DNA of 64,000 nt from the NCBI RefSeq assembly GCF_032062135.1, contig NC_092859.1, positions 109,070,305 to 109,134,304 of the forward strand. The letters run 5' to 3'. Below are positions 36,352 through 47,239 of the stretch, piece after piece. Positions within the stretch are counted from its first letter, which is position 1, and every line of letters starts with the position of its first letter. Source of the DNA: Pyxicephalus adspersus (taxonomy: Eukaryota > Chordata > Amphibia > Anura > Pyxicephalidae). Under the pieces are notes generated by a model. It was given only the letters and a program-made list of their open reading frames with translations. It was not told the DNA's origin and searched no databases. The position numbers were made by a program, and so were the translations under genes.

Positions 36352-37668
36352 CCTGGTTAAGTAATGAAAACAGGTATAAATTGTGGTTCAGGGATCATTG
36401 AGGCAATAGAAGGTTAAGTTTTAATAACTTTCTTATGTCTAACAAGAATAACAGCAAAGCGTTCTGGAAGTAGCCCCTGAGTTGGTGAGGTCTGTGGCTG
36501 GTGGTTAGTATGGTTGCTTATGGCATTTACACTGGGGTGCTTTTTAGGGAATAAAACTGTAAACTATATTCTGTAACTGTTTTTTATATCACACACTCTA
36601 TTGGCTTAGTGTTTTTTTGTAAACAGAATTTGTCATATAAAAGCTGTAGCTAAAAATTTTCCAACAAAAAGGTGTCTTGTCTGACCTTATTTGTAAAAAA
36701 GGATGCTAATATGGTTCAAGTACAAAAATATCCCCCCCAACCCAAGTCATGAATAAATATATTTACAATTTTAAACAGTTTTTTCATAAAATTCATGCAG
36801 GACCTTTATAGTGCTTTATAGCATACCAACAGGATAACCGAGTGCAGAGATTACTTGATGTACTTCCATTCATTTTAGCTTTGTTTAGGCACCTGTAGTT
36901 CGGTTTTAAGGTTATGATTCTAAACAAAGATAAATGCATTAAGTTACGATGTTATTGATTGTAATATTCCGCCTTATTATAAAGTCTGAATATAGCAAAT
37001 CACTACTTAAATGCCTTCAAAACATTTTTAGCTGCTGCTGGTTACCCCCAATGGTGCCAAGGCACAAGGCATTCAAACTGTGTTAAGATGTATGTTAAAA
37101 AAAGATGGTGTTTGATTCAAATTGTATAATTAACAGGACACATATGGGAACACACAGAAAATATGAGAAATAGAGAAAAAAAAAAAACACTGACAGTTTG
37201 TAAAAGGAAACCCACCAAGTACAACTATGTCAATCAATAGTTAATTGTTTAAATGAATCAATAATGGTGGATTTATTCAGCTCTTTGTTTGACTTAAAAT
37301 GTTTTTGTTTCATTGTAAAATATATTGTTAAGCCATCAAAGCAAATGTTATTTTTGTGTAATGTCTTCATTAAAATGAGTATATTGATTGGGATCTACTT
37401 GGTATTTAAGCATTTGTTTATTACAGATGCTTTATGGCACTGAAATGTGGGGTAAAATATTAACTTGCATCATTTGCCTGTTAAGGTTTTTATGTCTCTT
37501 GTTTCAAATGCCTAGTAAAAAGTTCATCTTACTTTTATTTTTTTGTGTATTTTCCATTATAAAAAAGACTACTGCAATATAGACTTGATCTAATTAATAA
37601 CCCTTTATCAGCAATCACAGAAAACCATAAGTCCTTTACTTTGCTTTTTTAGTGTCGCACAGCATTTG
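36352..37668. other. Intergenic DNA, nothing recognised
   Basis: AT-rich; the frame at 37388-37582 is hydrophobic because of T-rich composition and matches nothing I know. Confidence 0.55.
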
Positions 37669-38010
37669 TTCAAAAGCAGTGATCCCCAACCTTTTAGACA
37701 TCACAGGCCACTAAATTTAGGGACTCCAGAGCCATGTGTCAATCAAAGTGTAAGAAACTTCCCCCAGAGTCAGATCATGATGCCAGAACCTGCCCACTCT
37801 CCCAACGCAGGCTCAGACCTGTCGAGCGACAAAACCTGCCCACCGCCCTGAGCCTGCGACATACGGGAGACATGTGCACCCCAAAAGTGGGGTCCTTCTC
37901 CTGACCCTGCCGGGGGGGGGGTAGAGCCAGCCAGAACCGCGGACCCCCCAAATTTTTTTGCATACTACCAGTGGTTCGCAGACCACAGGTTGAGGACCGC
38001 TGTTCTAAAG
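37669..38010. mobile_element. hAT-type MITE with 8-bp target duplication
   Basis: Begins CAGTGATCCCCAACCTTTTA at 37677 and ends (minus strand) CAGCGGTCCTCAACCTGTGG at 38002: classic hAT inverted ends. Flanking octamers are TTCAAAAG (37669-37676) and TTCTAAAG (38003-38010), an 8-bp duplication with one mismatch, as hAT transposition produces. The inside is GC-rich with no transposase. Length is 326 bp. Confidence 0.85.
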
Positions 38011-38795
38011 TATTTGTCATTCTAAAGTAACAAGAATTATTATCATTATTATATAACTTAACTACCCAATAATGTGCAGGGTAATTAAAAGCCAACTGCA
38101 GCTTTTTGGGACTTTGTTTAACCCCCCCCCCAAAAAAAACCCCAAAAAACTTAGTCATGATTATAATGTTTATGGTCAACACTCTGCAGTCCTGAATACT
38201 GTAGATACCAGCAGAATGTGTCATCTGAGTTGTGCCCTCTGAATCCTTCCCTCTTGAAGCCAAGATAGCTTAATGGTGTACCTACAGAGAAAGGTCACAG
38301 GAAGGTGGATGAATGATGCTGAGAGTCAATTCATTAGGAAAAGGATCAGCAAGTTGGCAGGGCACAGCAGTCAGGTAAATATTGTTGCTTTGTTAATGGT
38401 AATGTGTGCAGGGAAATGAATTTTTTAAATTTGTTTTGGGTAAACTTGCTTAGCCCATGAAAAGATGTCAAGCGGAAGGTCAATGAATTTTCACTTTGCT
38501 TTTATAACAATCTATACTCTTTTAATAATTTACTGGGAGCACAAGGGTTTCCTGAGGAATGAGGACTATATGGATGTTTTGAACTTTTTTTTTACCTATA
38601 AATGCGAACTTCCCAGGCAGAATTTTGCAGATATTGTGATATTTAAACTTACCTTTGTGCAACCAATATATTGTACATTTATATCTCTTAGTACATCTAA
38701 AGCACAAATATCAGTTTTATACACTGCTTTATCTCTTATACTAAACCAAAGAAAAATCCAAAAAAACTTAACTATACTTTTGCAGATTAGTTGAT
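38011..38795. other. Intergenic DNA, nothing recognised
   Basis: Contains runs of C and A near 38123-38150. The frame at 38465-38794 has no known domain. Confidence 0.5.
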
Positions 38796-38902
38796 CCCTG
38801 CGGAGCGTCATCCTGGTATCCTCCTTGGTCCCGGCGTCAGCGACAGAAAGTTTTTAACTTTTGCCCTCTGTGTATTTGAGTTTGACATCCCTGATGTATG
38901 GG
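38796..38902 (-). mobile_element. hAT terminal fragment
   Basis: On the minus strand the edge reads CAGGGATGTCAAACTCAAAT followed by ACACAGAGGGC and AAAA, the terminal sequence of a widespread vertebrate hAT family (CAGGGGTGTCAAACTC...). The other end was not found, so it is a truncated copy. Confidence 0.65.
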
Positions 38903-39130
38903 GTCCTGCCATAAGATTCATTGATTCTGGGAGATAGCTTTTTGTCTAATTCTCTTGATTACTAAAATAAAACTTCATTTAACTTCTGCAATTCCTCTGC
39001 TATTCAGTAAGCTAGGGTCACCTTTACCCAAATGCATCTCTCATTTATTACACTATACTTGGCAGCCCCATTGTTATTGCTAAAATTTGGATATTACCCA
39101 CCCATTATCTACCCTGTGCCCACAGCTCCA
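38903..39130. other. Intergenic DNA
   Basis: Nothing recognised. Confidence 0.5.
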
Positions 39131-39735
39131 CCCATCATTTAGCTCTGTACGTGGGAAACTGAACTGCAGTTCTCTACAGTTCCACTACAATGTCCAGGAA
39201 TTACAGGTGATGAATGGGGACTTGTACCTGTAGTGCTCTGTATCCCTAGATAGAGAAACTCTATCTAAGAATACATAGTAAAATCACAGCAAGGCAAGAG
39301 CGATTGCTCTTGCAGCACTGTTCTATGTATTCCTAGATAGAGTTTCACTATCTAAGAATACACAGCACTACATGGGATGAATGGGGACTTGTCCCCATTT
39401 ATCACCTGTAGTGCCCTGTAGTGCCCTGTATTCTTAGATAGAGAAACTTGATCTAAGAATACTTAGTAGAAGCACAGCACAGCAGAGTTTCTCTATCTAA
39501 GAATACAGGGCACTACAGGTGATGAATGGGACAAGTCCCTATTCATCCCCTGTAGTGCCCAAAGATCGTAGTGGAATCTCTAAAGTCCTTAGACGTACAT
39601 CCGCCATTTCAGAAAAAATTGTCATTCGTTACCATGAATCCCAAGGAAATTCGGATTCGGATGGAATCTAATTTTTCCTGAAATTTGGATCGAATTCAAC
39701 TTCGTCCACTTCGATTCACTCATCTCTAATTATTA
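39131..39735. repeat. Cluster of nested palindromes, probable fold-back element
   Basis: Two modules alternate in both orientations. Module b (TATTCTTAGATAGAGAAACT or its complement) forms near-perfect palindromes at about 39240-39276, 39328-39364 and 39428-39464, and a half copy at about 39486-39508. Module a (CTACAGGTGATGAATGGG and ACTTGTCCC) lies at 39203-39226, 39366-39410 and 39512-39556 in direct and inverted form. The right end (39600-39735) contains GAATTCGGATTCGG-like and CACTTCGATTCACTCATCTC sequence, which I know as an end of dispersed frog repeats. No ORF. Confidence 0.7.
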
Positions 39736-39852
39736 CATATTACTCTTTTTTTGACCCACATTATAATTACCATTATGTATACACCCCAACTATTGTTTAT
39801 ATATTTTTGTTAATCTGTCACCTCTACACCTAGAACACAACTGCCATAATCA

Positions 39853-39892
39853 TACCCCTGAGGAAGCCTAGTTGTCGAAACGCGTTGGTACA
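39853..39892 (+). ncRNA. Hammerhead-like ribozyme motif B (best preserved)
   Basis: CTGAGGA (39858-39864) is followed by AGCC-TAGTT-GTC, a three-pair stem II with one mismatch, then CGAAACGCGTT. GAAA is the second invariant strand of the hammerhead core, and GCGTT can supply a tiny stem III and a GUU cleavage triplet. CC before CTGA can pair with GG after the cleavage site as stem I. Both invariant core strands are intact here. AT-rich DNA resembling a Penelope-like non-coding end surrounds it (39736-40110). Confidence 0.6.
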
Positions 39893-40257
39893 TGCGCAAC
39901 CCATTTGATCCTACACTCTGCTTTCTAAACATTGTATGGTGATAGTAAATCTATGTATAGTAATAGCTATCCCACTCCTGTGAACGTTAGGATCACGGAT
40001 ATAATATTGACTGTATATTGTAATTATGTATGAATCCTTGTTGTGTAAAAAAAATACATATTTAATGATTTTAAATGAAACTCTGAGGCCTAAAACCTCG
40101 TTCTCTCAACTTTCCTAATTTCAGCTACAAGCTAGGTGAAGGTAAAAGCCCTCTTTTCACTCGTATCACATACATGGGCACACTTGAACACTGTGAAAGT
40201 ATATATTAGTAACAAAAATACAATTTAAAAATAAATATTTATTTTTTCATTGTGTCG
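39893..40257. other. AT-rich DNA after hammerhead-like motif B
   Basis: Possible tail of a short Penelope-derived non-autonomous element, ending near GAGGCCTAAAACCTCGTTCT (40088). No gene. Confidence 0.4.
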
Positions 40258-40600
40258 TGCTTTCTTTCTAAGGGTTTTTTTACCCCTTTCTGGGAATAGG
40301 TAAGGGGTACTGGTATTTGGGGGCTCCTCCATTTAAGGGAGCTTCCACATTCCAAGAGGCTCCCCACCTTTACACCCCTACAGCCCTGGGATCATCTTCT
40401 TGGGATAAGGGCCTTTCCCCAATGATAGCTATTGCCTCTGTTGGGTGCCGGCTAGGGTCTGGTTTTTTTCAAGCAAAAACCTTCATTGGAAAAACAGGCT
40501 TCAGATGACTTTTTATGGATGGGGAACACAGATGCTTGTTGCCCCAATTTTCTATCCAAAAGGTCCCAAACCCTTAAACCCTTTGGTCGTTTTATTTTAC
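40258..40600 (+). repeat. Dispersed repeat X, copy 2
   Basis: Same block order as the minus strand of 20690-21115: TTTCTTTCT, GGGAATAGGTAAGGGGTACT, TTTGGGGGCTCC, TTTAAGGGAGCTTCCACATT, CTGGGATCAT, AATGATAGCTATTGCC. No ORF with a known domain (the frame at 40317-40508 is incidental). Confidence 0.6.
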
Positions 40601-42189
40601 AAATAGGGGGGAAACAGTGAATTTTTTCAAATGTAATTTTTATTCACATATTAAACTAAATACCTTGTCAAAGATTTGGTGTTTATTTATTTTTTAATAT
40701 GAGAAAAAAAATCAACTTTGGGTCCACCCCATTGTTAAAAACAGACCTTATTAATAGGCTTGAAAAGGATATGCAGAAAAACTGATTGTTTTTACATCTT
40801 TGATGGCTCTTTATGACCATGTGTAATATTGATATGTTACTGTGTTTCAAAATAAATATTTACTGAAATAATTGGTAATAAAGCATGTGTTTATATTAAG
40901 AAATAGGTAATGAAATGATAAACTAATTTGTTATGCAAAATAACAGAACAATAATGTAAAATTATACTACTATGATAATATTATTAATATAACTACAATA
41001 CAATCCAAGTTTCCATGCTTACATAATATATATTGTCTGTTAAAATTAATTAATTTTATAGAGCTTCAACTAAATCTGAAAGCCAAACTCAGAGAAATAT
41101 GACAGCCCTCATTCACAGCTGTTGCAGCCTTTGAAATGTAAACATTGAGTTGATTGTTGTGTAGATTTAATGTGGCCCAGCATTTTCAATGGCTCTTCAT
41201 CCCAAGCTTATTCCTAATAAGCTGGTTAGGTACCTGGCATCTGGTGTTATCTTGGGATATTATTTCACCAGATGATCAGACTTACATATTCACTAATTGC
41301 AAAGGACAATTAAAGTTCCACCAATCAAATTACAGCCGATACTAATCTATTTACACTAAAACTGCAAATTGACTTTAAATCGTGGTCAGCAATGCAGGTG
41401 CTTTCCTGTTTTTAAGTGTTAAAAAAAATCTTCAATACAATACATGTTTATGCAAATTCAGAGTGGGTAAGAGGTAGGTGTTCATTCCTCAATTTCCCTT
41501 ATGAGGTATAGGCCCAAAGGTGCTAAATTTTGAGAATTTTGGGGTCCAGTGTTATAACATCCTGGTTGCTATGATCAGAGAAGCAGCAGATCAGTGACCA
41601 TAGTCACCAGACCCATAAGTGCAGTTGAAACTCCATATTTAATAAAGATATGGGCCTGTACGAACTAGGTAGAAGTAACAAATCTTTTTTTTTTTTTTAA
41701 GAAGCAAATAAATATAGGCCTCTAATTGATATAGGGGATATTGCTGATTATAATCATCATCAATTATCCAGTATAAAATTTAACATAGATGTAAAAAAAA
41801 AAATCAGTACTTAATCCATTTGGACTTGGGGTCTTGGCTCGAGGGGGCTCCAGCAATGACCCAGCAATCTCCTGCTTTGTAAACTACTTATTCAAACAAT
41901 TACAATCTTCTCATGAAGAAAAAGGGAAATGCACAACCTTCAAAAAGTCCTGCCCCCATCCTGCACAGAAGCTAAATAAAAATCTAATAAAAATCTAAAG
42001 ATGTCCATTATCATAATCAAATTGTCCATTATCAAAATAATAGTCTGTATCTGTGGCATTTCTCTCACTTTGGATACATTTCCCCTTACTTCCTTCTGAG
42101 CCTACAAGTTTCAATAGAATTGCAGTTAAAGCACAGTCACTTATAATGTTATTTAGTGATATATGCATATCACTAAGATGTAGAACACA
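40601..42189. other. Intergenic DNA, nothing recognised
   Basis: AT-rich, with poly(T) near 41683-41697. 41160-41400 is non-repetitive in appearance, of unknown role. Confidence 0.5.
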
Positions 42190-42397
42190 GACCTCATTTA
42201 TTAAAGCTCTACAAAACTGGAGAAGATAGAATGTCACTGGGGGAACCTGGGTGATCCAGAAAACCCGGGATGGATTTCATAAAAATCATTTGTTGGCAAA
42301 TTTTTCAATCCTGGATCCGATCAATTCCAAATTTCCCAGGATCTCCCATGATAGTCTATCCTCTTCAGCCCTGGAGCACTTTAATAGACCAGGTCCC
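42190..42397. mobile_element. Palindromic MITE, copy M3
   Basis: Same family as M1: TTTATTAAAGCTCTACAAAA, CTGGGTGATCCAGAAAAC, TTTGTTGGCAAAT, CAATTCCAAATTTCCCAGG, CACTTTAATAGACCAGGTCCC. Diverged. Confidence 0.7.
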
Positions 42398-44173
42398 ATA
42401 TGTCTGCCAGGATTTTAACCAGGGACCAATGACACATGATTTACAGAACACTAGACTGCTTTCAAAACATCTCCCTAAATGAAACTCAATAAAGCCTTGT
42501 ATAAACAGGCAAATGGGAGGTAAGGGGTTTTAGGTAAGTTACTTCCATAATTTATGTAGTGTGTGTAATACACAGCTTTAGCTAAAGAGTGATCAACAGC
42601 CTTTGAACAAACAAATAAGAGTGTGAAAATCCTAGGGAAAGAATGTACACACCATTCATATATAATATTTTGTATTTACATAGCTAAAAAAAAGTAAAAT
42701 ATATTTTATATTTTTAAAAAAATATATTTAGCCATCGTGTTAGTAAAGCACCATAAATTGCCTTTAAAGTCAAATCAAATAATACATAAAGATATATTTT
42801 TTAATAAAATGACAATGTTCACCTGATTGAAAAAAAAAAGGTAATTCTAGGCAGACCAGGACAAAGCTAATCCATTTCTTTCCATGTTCAAGGTTTGTAC
42901 CGGCTGCTGTCATGTCTTTGAACCATGTTTGCTTTCACACCTGTTTGTCTACAATATTTCCTTTGTGTTTTCCAGTTCATTTCCAAAGAACAAAGCGTGA
43001 ACTGTCTTTATTTACCCATGATGATGTGGTGGATTGTTTAGTTCCAGCCTGATTAAATAATCACTTTCGTTTTTTAGAATGTTGTAAATCAAGCCAGTAC
43101 TGTTAGCAGGAATACATCACATTGCCTATTGTATTAATGTCTTACAAGGATCTCTGTTATTCTAAATATACACCATGATAGTTTACCAAAACAGACTGCT
43201 TTTTAGTTTGTCATGGCTTTTAGCATCTTATCCGTATTACATTTAATGTCATTTGTACCTATACAGCAAATTGATAGATACAATCATAGTAATTGCAATA
43301 GTAATGAGCATCTATTTTTTTCTGCCTTGTTATCTGCCTGCTGCACACAACACAGATTAAAATTCATCAAGCAAATAACACGGAAAATATATTCAAATAA
43401 ACAAATCATGCACCAGCGTCATTACATTGCTAAAAGAAAATGCCAAACCCAAGTACATCAGCACTCACTGCAAACCACTTTTCATAACTGACATTTAAAA
43501 CTATGGCTTTGTTATTAAATTGTGGTGCTGTTTAATGTGCACAGAATTTTATAAACTCCTTTTTCTTTTTAACAGGAGCCTAGTAGTATTTTTTCATTCG
43601 CTTGCCATATTGTTTAACGACGTAGACAATGAATCAGTCAGAAAGGTGTAAAGCGCTCCTGTTTTAACAAACAAAAATATGCCTATAAATTCTGCACACT
43701 TTATCTTCTCTGAATGATCAGAGCCTGCAGTTTTCCCTTATGTCTGCAGATAGTTAAATTGCACAACCCTGCAAAACTTCATCGCTATTTTTATGAAGTA
43801 TTTTATTAAAGCTGTTTAATCTGTTTACAAAGAAATAACATTCCACACTCTTCTTTATTAGAGTGATTATTTCTAGCAATTAATTTTATATTATGATATC
43901 AATTTGTAGTTTTAAACATGTAGACTGTTTTTTAAAAATTGTTGAACATTGAAAATAGTAAATTTATGTATATGAAAATATATGTTCAGATATCTGATAT
44001 GCCGTGTATGCTGAAAAAAAGGATCTGGTAGAAGCTACAGTATACAAACAGCACTTTATTCAACCAAAGCTGGTGTTACTTATCACAGCCCTTAGCAGAT
44101 CTAAAACCCAGTACAGGAAGAAAAAAACATAGAGCATAATAATATTGGAATATTGATTTTTTAGACAATCATA
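42398..44173. other. Unique-looking intergenic DNA, possible conserved non-coding blocks
   Basis: No repeat ends and no ORF with a domain. 42890-43130 and 43560-43900 have the balanced, low-repeat texture with many homeobox- and Sox-like cores (ACAAAG, TAATTA, ATTGTT) typical of conserved non-coding DNA near developmental genes. This is impression only. Confidence 0.3.
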
Positions 44174-44543
44174 TTAACCACCTGAGCGTTACACTGAGGT
44201 CTAGATTTCTGTACCAAAAGTGATCCACTGTTTTTCATGAAATTTTTTAAATTGTAGACCTGTAACTTACAGAAATATGTCCGAACAGGGGTTCTAGTAG
44301 ATAATATGAATATAAAAAATGTATTTACTTTTATTTTTTTTTATTTTTTTGTATTGGATTGGATACAGGAGTTTGTATTGAATCCAATACAAAATGAATG
44401 AATGAGTTTCTATTTGAATTTCCCGCACACGCGCCGACGTCATCACGCACGCAGGGAGGAGCCTTCCGGTTTTTTTTCTCCGCCGGACGGCTTCTCCCTG
44501 CAGAGATCATCCGGCGCTGGACGAAGACGGACGTGGACCATCA

Positions 44544-44678
44544 GCGGGACCAGGTAAGATGCCGGCCGGGATCTTGTGTTCAGCCGGCCGGGATCTTGTG
44601 TGCAGCCGGCCGGGCAGCGGAACGCAAGATGCCGGGCAGCGGAACACAAGATACCGGCCGGCATCTTACCGGTCCCGC
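44544..44678. repeat. Long inverted repeat in T4 core
   Basis: 44544-44581 and 44642-44678 are complementary over 37-38 bases with one indel and one mismatch. Between them, GATCTTGTGT and CAGCCGGCCGGG-type units repeat in tandem. The splice-donor sequence lies within both arms. Confidence 0.9.
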
Positions 44679-44759
44679 TGGCACCCGACGCTGGAGAGGG
44701 AGATCGACGGACGACGCTGGACGGAGGACGATGCTGGAATAGGAAGACGACGCTGGAAT

Positions 44760-44811
44760 CCTTACCTCCATGGTCCCGCTGGATGTGCACAGCGGGACCA
44801 TGGAGGTAAGG
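44760..44811. repeat. Perfect 22-bp hairpin in T4 core
   Basis: 44760-44781 and 44790-44811 are exact reverse complements around an 8-base loop. The arm includes CATGGAGGTAAGG on one strand, so the donor-like GGTAAG appears on both strands. Confidence 0.95.
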
Positions 44812-44893
44812 CTGTGACAAAATTACGGGGTTAACCATCCTAGCCATTTTTTTTTGCCCGACCTTCGTACGGGCATACCGGCTAGGTGGTTAA

Positions 44894-45652
44894 GTAATGT
44901 TATGTTATGTAAATAAAGTGTAGGAAAAATGCATAAACAATGCTCTTATTGTCCATCTGAACTCCACCTAACTGTGGGTTTTTAGGTCAGGGATATATCA
45001 ATCATCAACAAAGAATAAACAAATACATAGGTGATGTACTGAGTTGTATGCGTGGAGGATTCCTAATATCCCAACGTGTTTTGCAGGAGTGCTTCTTCTG
45101 GGGAAAAGGATAGGTGGACGTCAGACATCACAGGATTGGTCAAAAGGGAAAATTGATGCTTTAATGTGGGTTAGTCTAGGTTATGCTTACGCTTTGAGAC
45201 AGTCATTCCATAGAATTGAAGGTTCCAGAGGGAATTAGCCGGAAGGGGGGGGGGGGGGGGCTGCCCGTGGAGAAGGTCAAGTTTTTACCGAATTTTTGGG
45301 GTTGGAATGACCCAGTGGAGGGACTCAGAGAACGCAATGTAACGGTTAACTGGTGGGTTCCCGTAGGTAGATGGTGGGTAGACATGGCTGTTTTCTTGTT
45401 TTTTTTTTCACCTGTGATCCTAACAGTAACACATTGCTTGTCCTCGAGGGACAGAACTTACTCACAATACTGTACATATAGGGGTGTAATGTTGTCACTA
45501 TTGGCAAAATTACAGAAAGGAGTTATAAAATGAAATCAGTTCAAAATCAGATCAAAAACTTATTATCCTACACCTTTTGCTGTATACAGAGTCAATATTT
45601 AAGGCCAGAGGCCCTCTGGCCTTACATGGTAACATTGCAAATATGGAAACAA
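44894..45652. other. Intergenic DNA holding hammerhead-like motif C, a poly(G) run and a palindrome
   Basis: No gene. A 16-base poly(G) run is at 45245-45260. An exact 12-base inverted repeat with one central base (AAGGCCAGAGG / CCTCTGGCCTT) is at 45600-45624. Confidence 0.6.
45068..45104 (-). ncRNA. Hammerhead-like ribozyme motif C (decayed, minus strand)
   Basis: Read on the minus strand: CCCCAGAAGAAGC, a short loop, GCAAAACACGTTGGGAT. Compared with motif B, CTGA has become CAGA and the CG-containing sites have changed to CA (CGAAAC to CAAAAC, ACGCG to ACACG), as expected from CpG decay. CCC and GGG at the ends still pair as stem I. Confidence 0.45.
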
Positions 45653-45846
45653 GGGCCCTGATTTATTAAAGCTATCCAGGACTGAGGAAAAAAGACCTGT
45701 AATTGATCTGGTATAGGATTTAAAATGGCCAACTAATAACAAATTATTTGTAATACATTCATTTCAGGTTTGTCACATCCCCTGAGTACTCCCATGATAG
45801 GCTTCCTATCTTTCCAGGTCTTGGAGAGCTTTAATAAATAAGGCCC
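45653..45846. mobile_element. Palindromic MITE, copy M4
   Basis: Starts GGGCCCTGATTTATTAAAG and ends AGCTTTAATAAATAAGGCCC; the middle is diverged and shortened relative to M1. Confidence 0.75.
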
Positions 45847-47239
45847 AATGCAACTGCTAACAGTCAGCAGAAAACACAGGACGTTATCAACTCACAAGAC
45901 ATCTGGCTGGATCAAGTGGTATTTACTATATAGCAAAACCTTTTTATGTGTTTTAATTAACTCCAAAATGTAGCAAATAATAGAAGTGTATTGTTAGGAT
46001 TTACAATATTTGTTAGGTTTATGTGGAATTTAAATATAAATTATACACTTTTTATTATTACTTTTCTAAAAACAGTGCATTCATTTATTACAATTCTTTT
46101 GGTACGTTCTAAGCATCATTATTGATGCATTTATGAGAGCACTTACCCTTTAACATAAACGTTGTGAATTACTGTATTTTTCCTGTGCATCTTTTACTTT
46201 ATCATAAAGCAGAGCTAAAACATTCTACTCTCCATTTTTTTTTATTCTGGCAGACACAGAATGTTTTTCTGAGCAGCTGTACCTGGTAAAAAATAAATAT
46301 GTTAATGTACATTTTCTCTTACAGCTGAACATTTGGCTGTCAACTGTTAATCCATTTTCTATTTCAGTATTTTTCTCTGCTTCCTTTCCTAGTGCTGGCA
46401 TTGATATTTCATGTGTCCTTGGTAGTCAAAGCTGTGCTCCACATGGTAAACCATTTAAAGACTACCTTAGTGATATGACCTATTCACAGCTGTCATGGAC
46501 CTTGGGAGATTAAATCTGTAACATTGGAAACATTTTAGTAGTTTGTGTCACCACAGTAGGAAATTCGACTGAAACCAATCTGATCAAAATGTTTAAAACA
46601 ATCAATTATTCTTATTTACAGTAAATCAGAAGACATTACAAATTTACTTCTGGTAAATACCATGCTTTCTGATTATTATTCAATAGGGCACATTTAAAAT
46701 TCTTGTGCAAATTTTGACTTTTTGAAACCTAAGATTTGCAAAGGATGAAGCATAGTCCCCTGAATTATCATTCAGTAAATAAAATATCAATTAGCGTAAA
46801 GCCATCCAATCATGAGCATAAAAAATTATTAAGTATTTGGGTATTCTTTGGGTATCAAATTTTTTACTACATTGAATCCAATCTGTGCTCCTAGGGTGCC
46901 ACTCACACAGAGGAGAATTATCGTAACAGAGAAAGTACACATAGTATGGTTTGTAGATTGTAGCGGCGTGTGGCACACTTTTTTTAGATAAATTTTTTTT
47001 TTTTTTTTGTGTCAGTTCAGTTCAGTTCAGTGTCAGTTCAGTGGCGACATTGCTTTTAGGAACCTGAGCTTAAAAGACTATTCTGGAGAGGAAGAAAGAA
47101 GTAAGACAAATAGTTGGGAGATAAGGATTTGTGAAAATCAAAATCCACAGATAATCCTGCTGCCAGGTTCTGTGTTAAGCAATGTTTGTACTACACATTT
47201 TTTTTGTGTTGTGGATAGATACTAGCTAACTGAACCTAT
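45847..47239. other. Intergenic DNA; possible conserved non-coding block 46040-46620
   Basis: No ORF or repeat ends. 46040-46620 looks single-copy. A short GTTCA tandem (TCAGTTCAGTTCAGTTCAG) lies at 47012-47040. Confidence 0.4.

Larger units (their letters stand above)
44174..44893 (+). mobile_element. TTAA-flanked MITE, copy T4, with expanded GC-rich hairpin core
   Basis: TTAA at 44174-44177 and 44890-44893 flank a 712-bp element with ends CCACCTGAGCG and CGGCTAGGTGG. The left half carries the family's TTTTTCATGAAATTTT and TGTCCGAACAG blocks, then ATTGGATTGGATACAG and TTTGTATTGAATCC. The CpG-rich core begins at about 44415 with ACGCGCCGACGTCATCACGC (CRE-like GACGTCA at 44436) and CAGGTAAG at 44551-44558. 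The core has grown by inverted duplications (see the two hairpins). Frames across it (44398-44742, 44443-44847 minus) are open because the DNA is GC-rich and do not resemble a protein. Confidence 0.8.

Noticed and set aside
44398..44847. Overlapping frames of up to 134 codons on both strands
   Set aside because: They lie in the CpG-rich hairpin core of a TTAA element. They are open because stops are rare in GC-rich DNA, with no domain and mirrored content on both strands.
46310..46330. TCTCTTACAG, possible 3' splice site
   Set aside because: No open exon of plausible codon use follows and no matching donor was found nearby.
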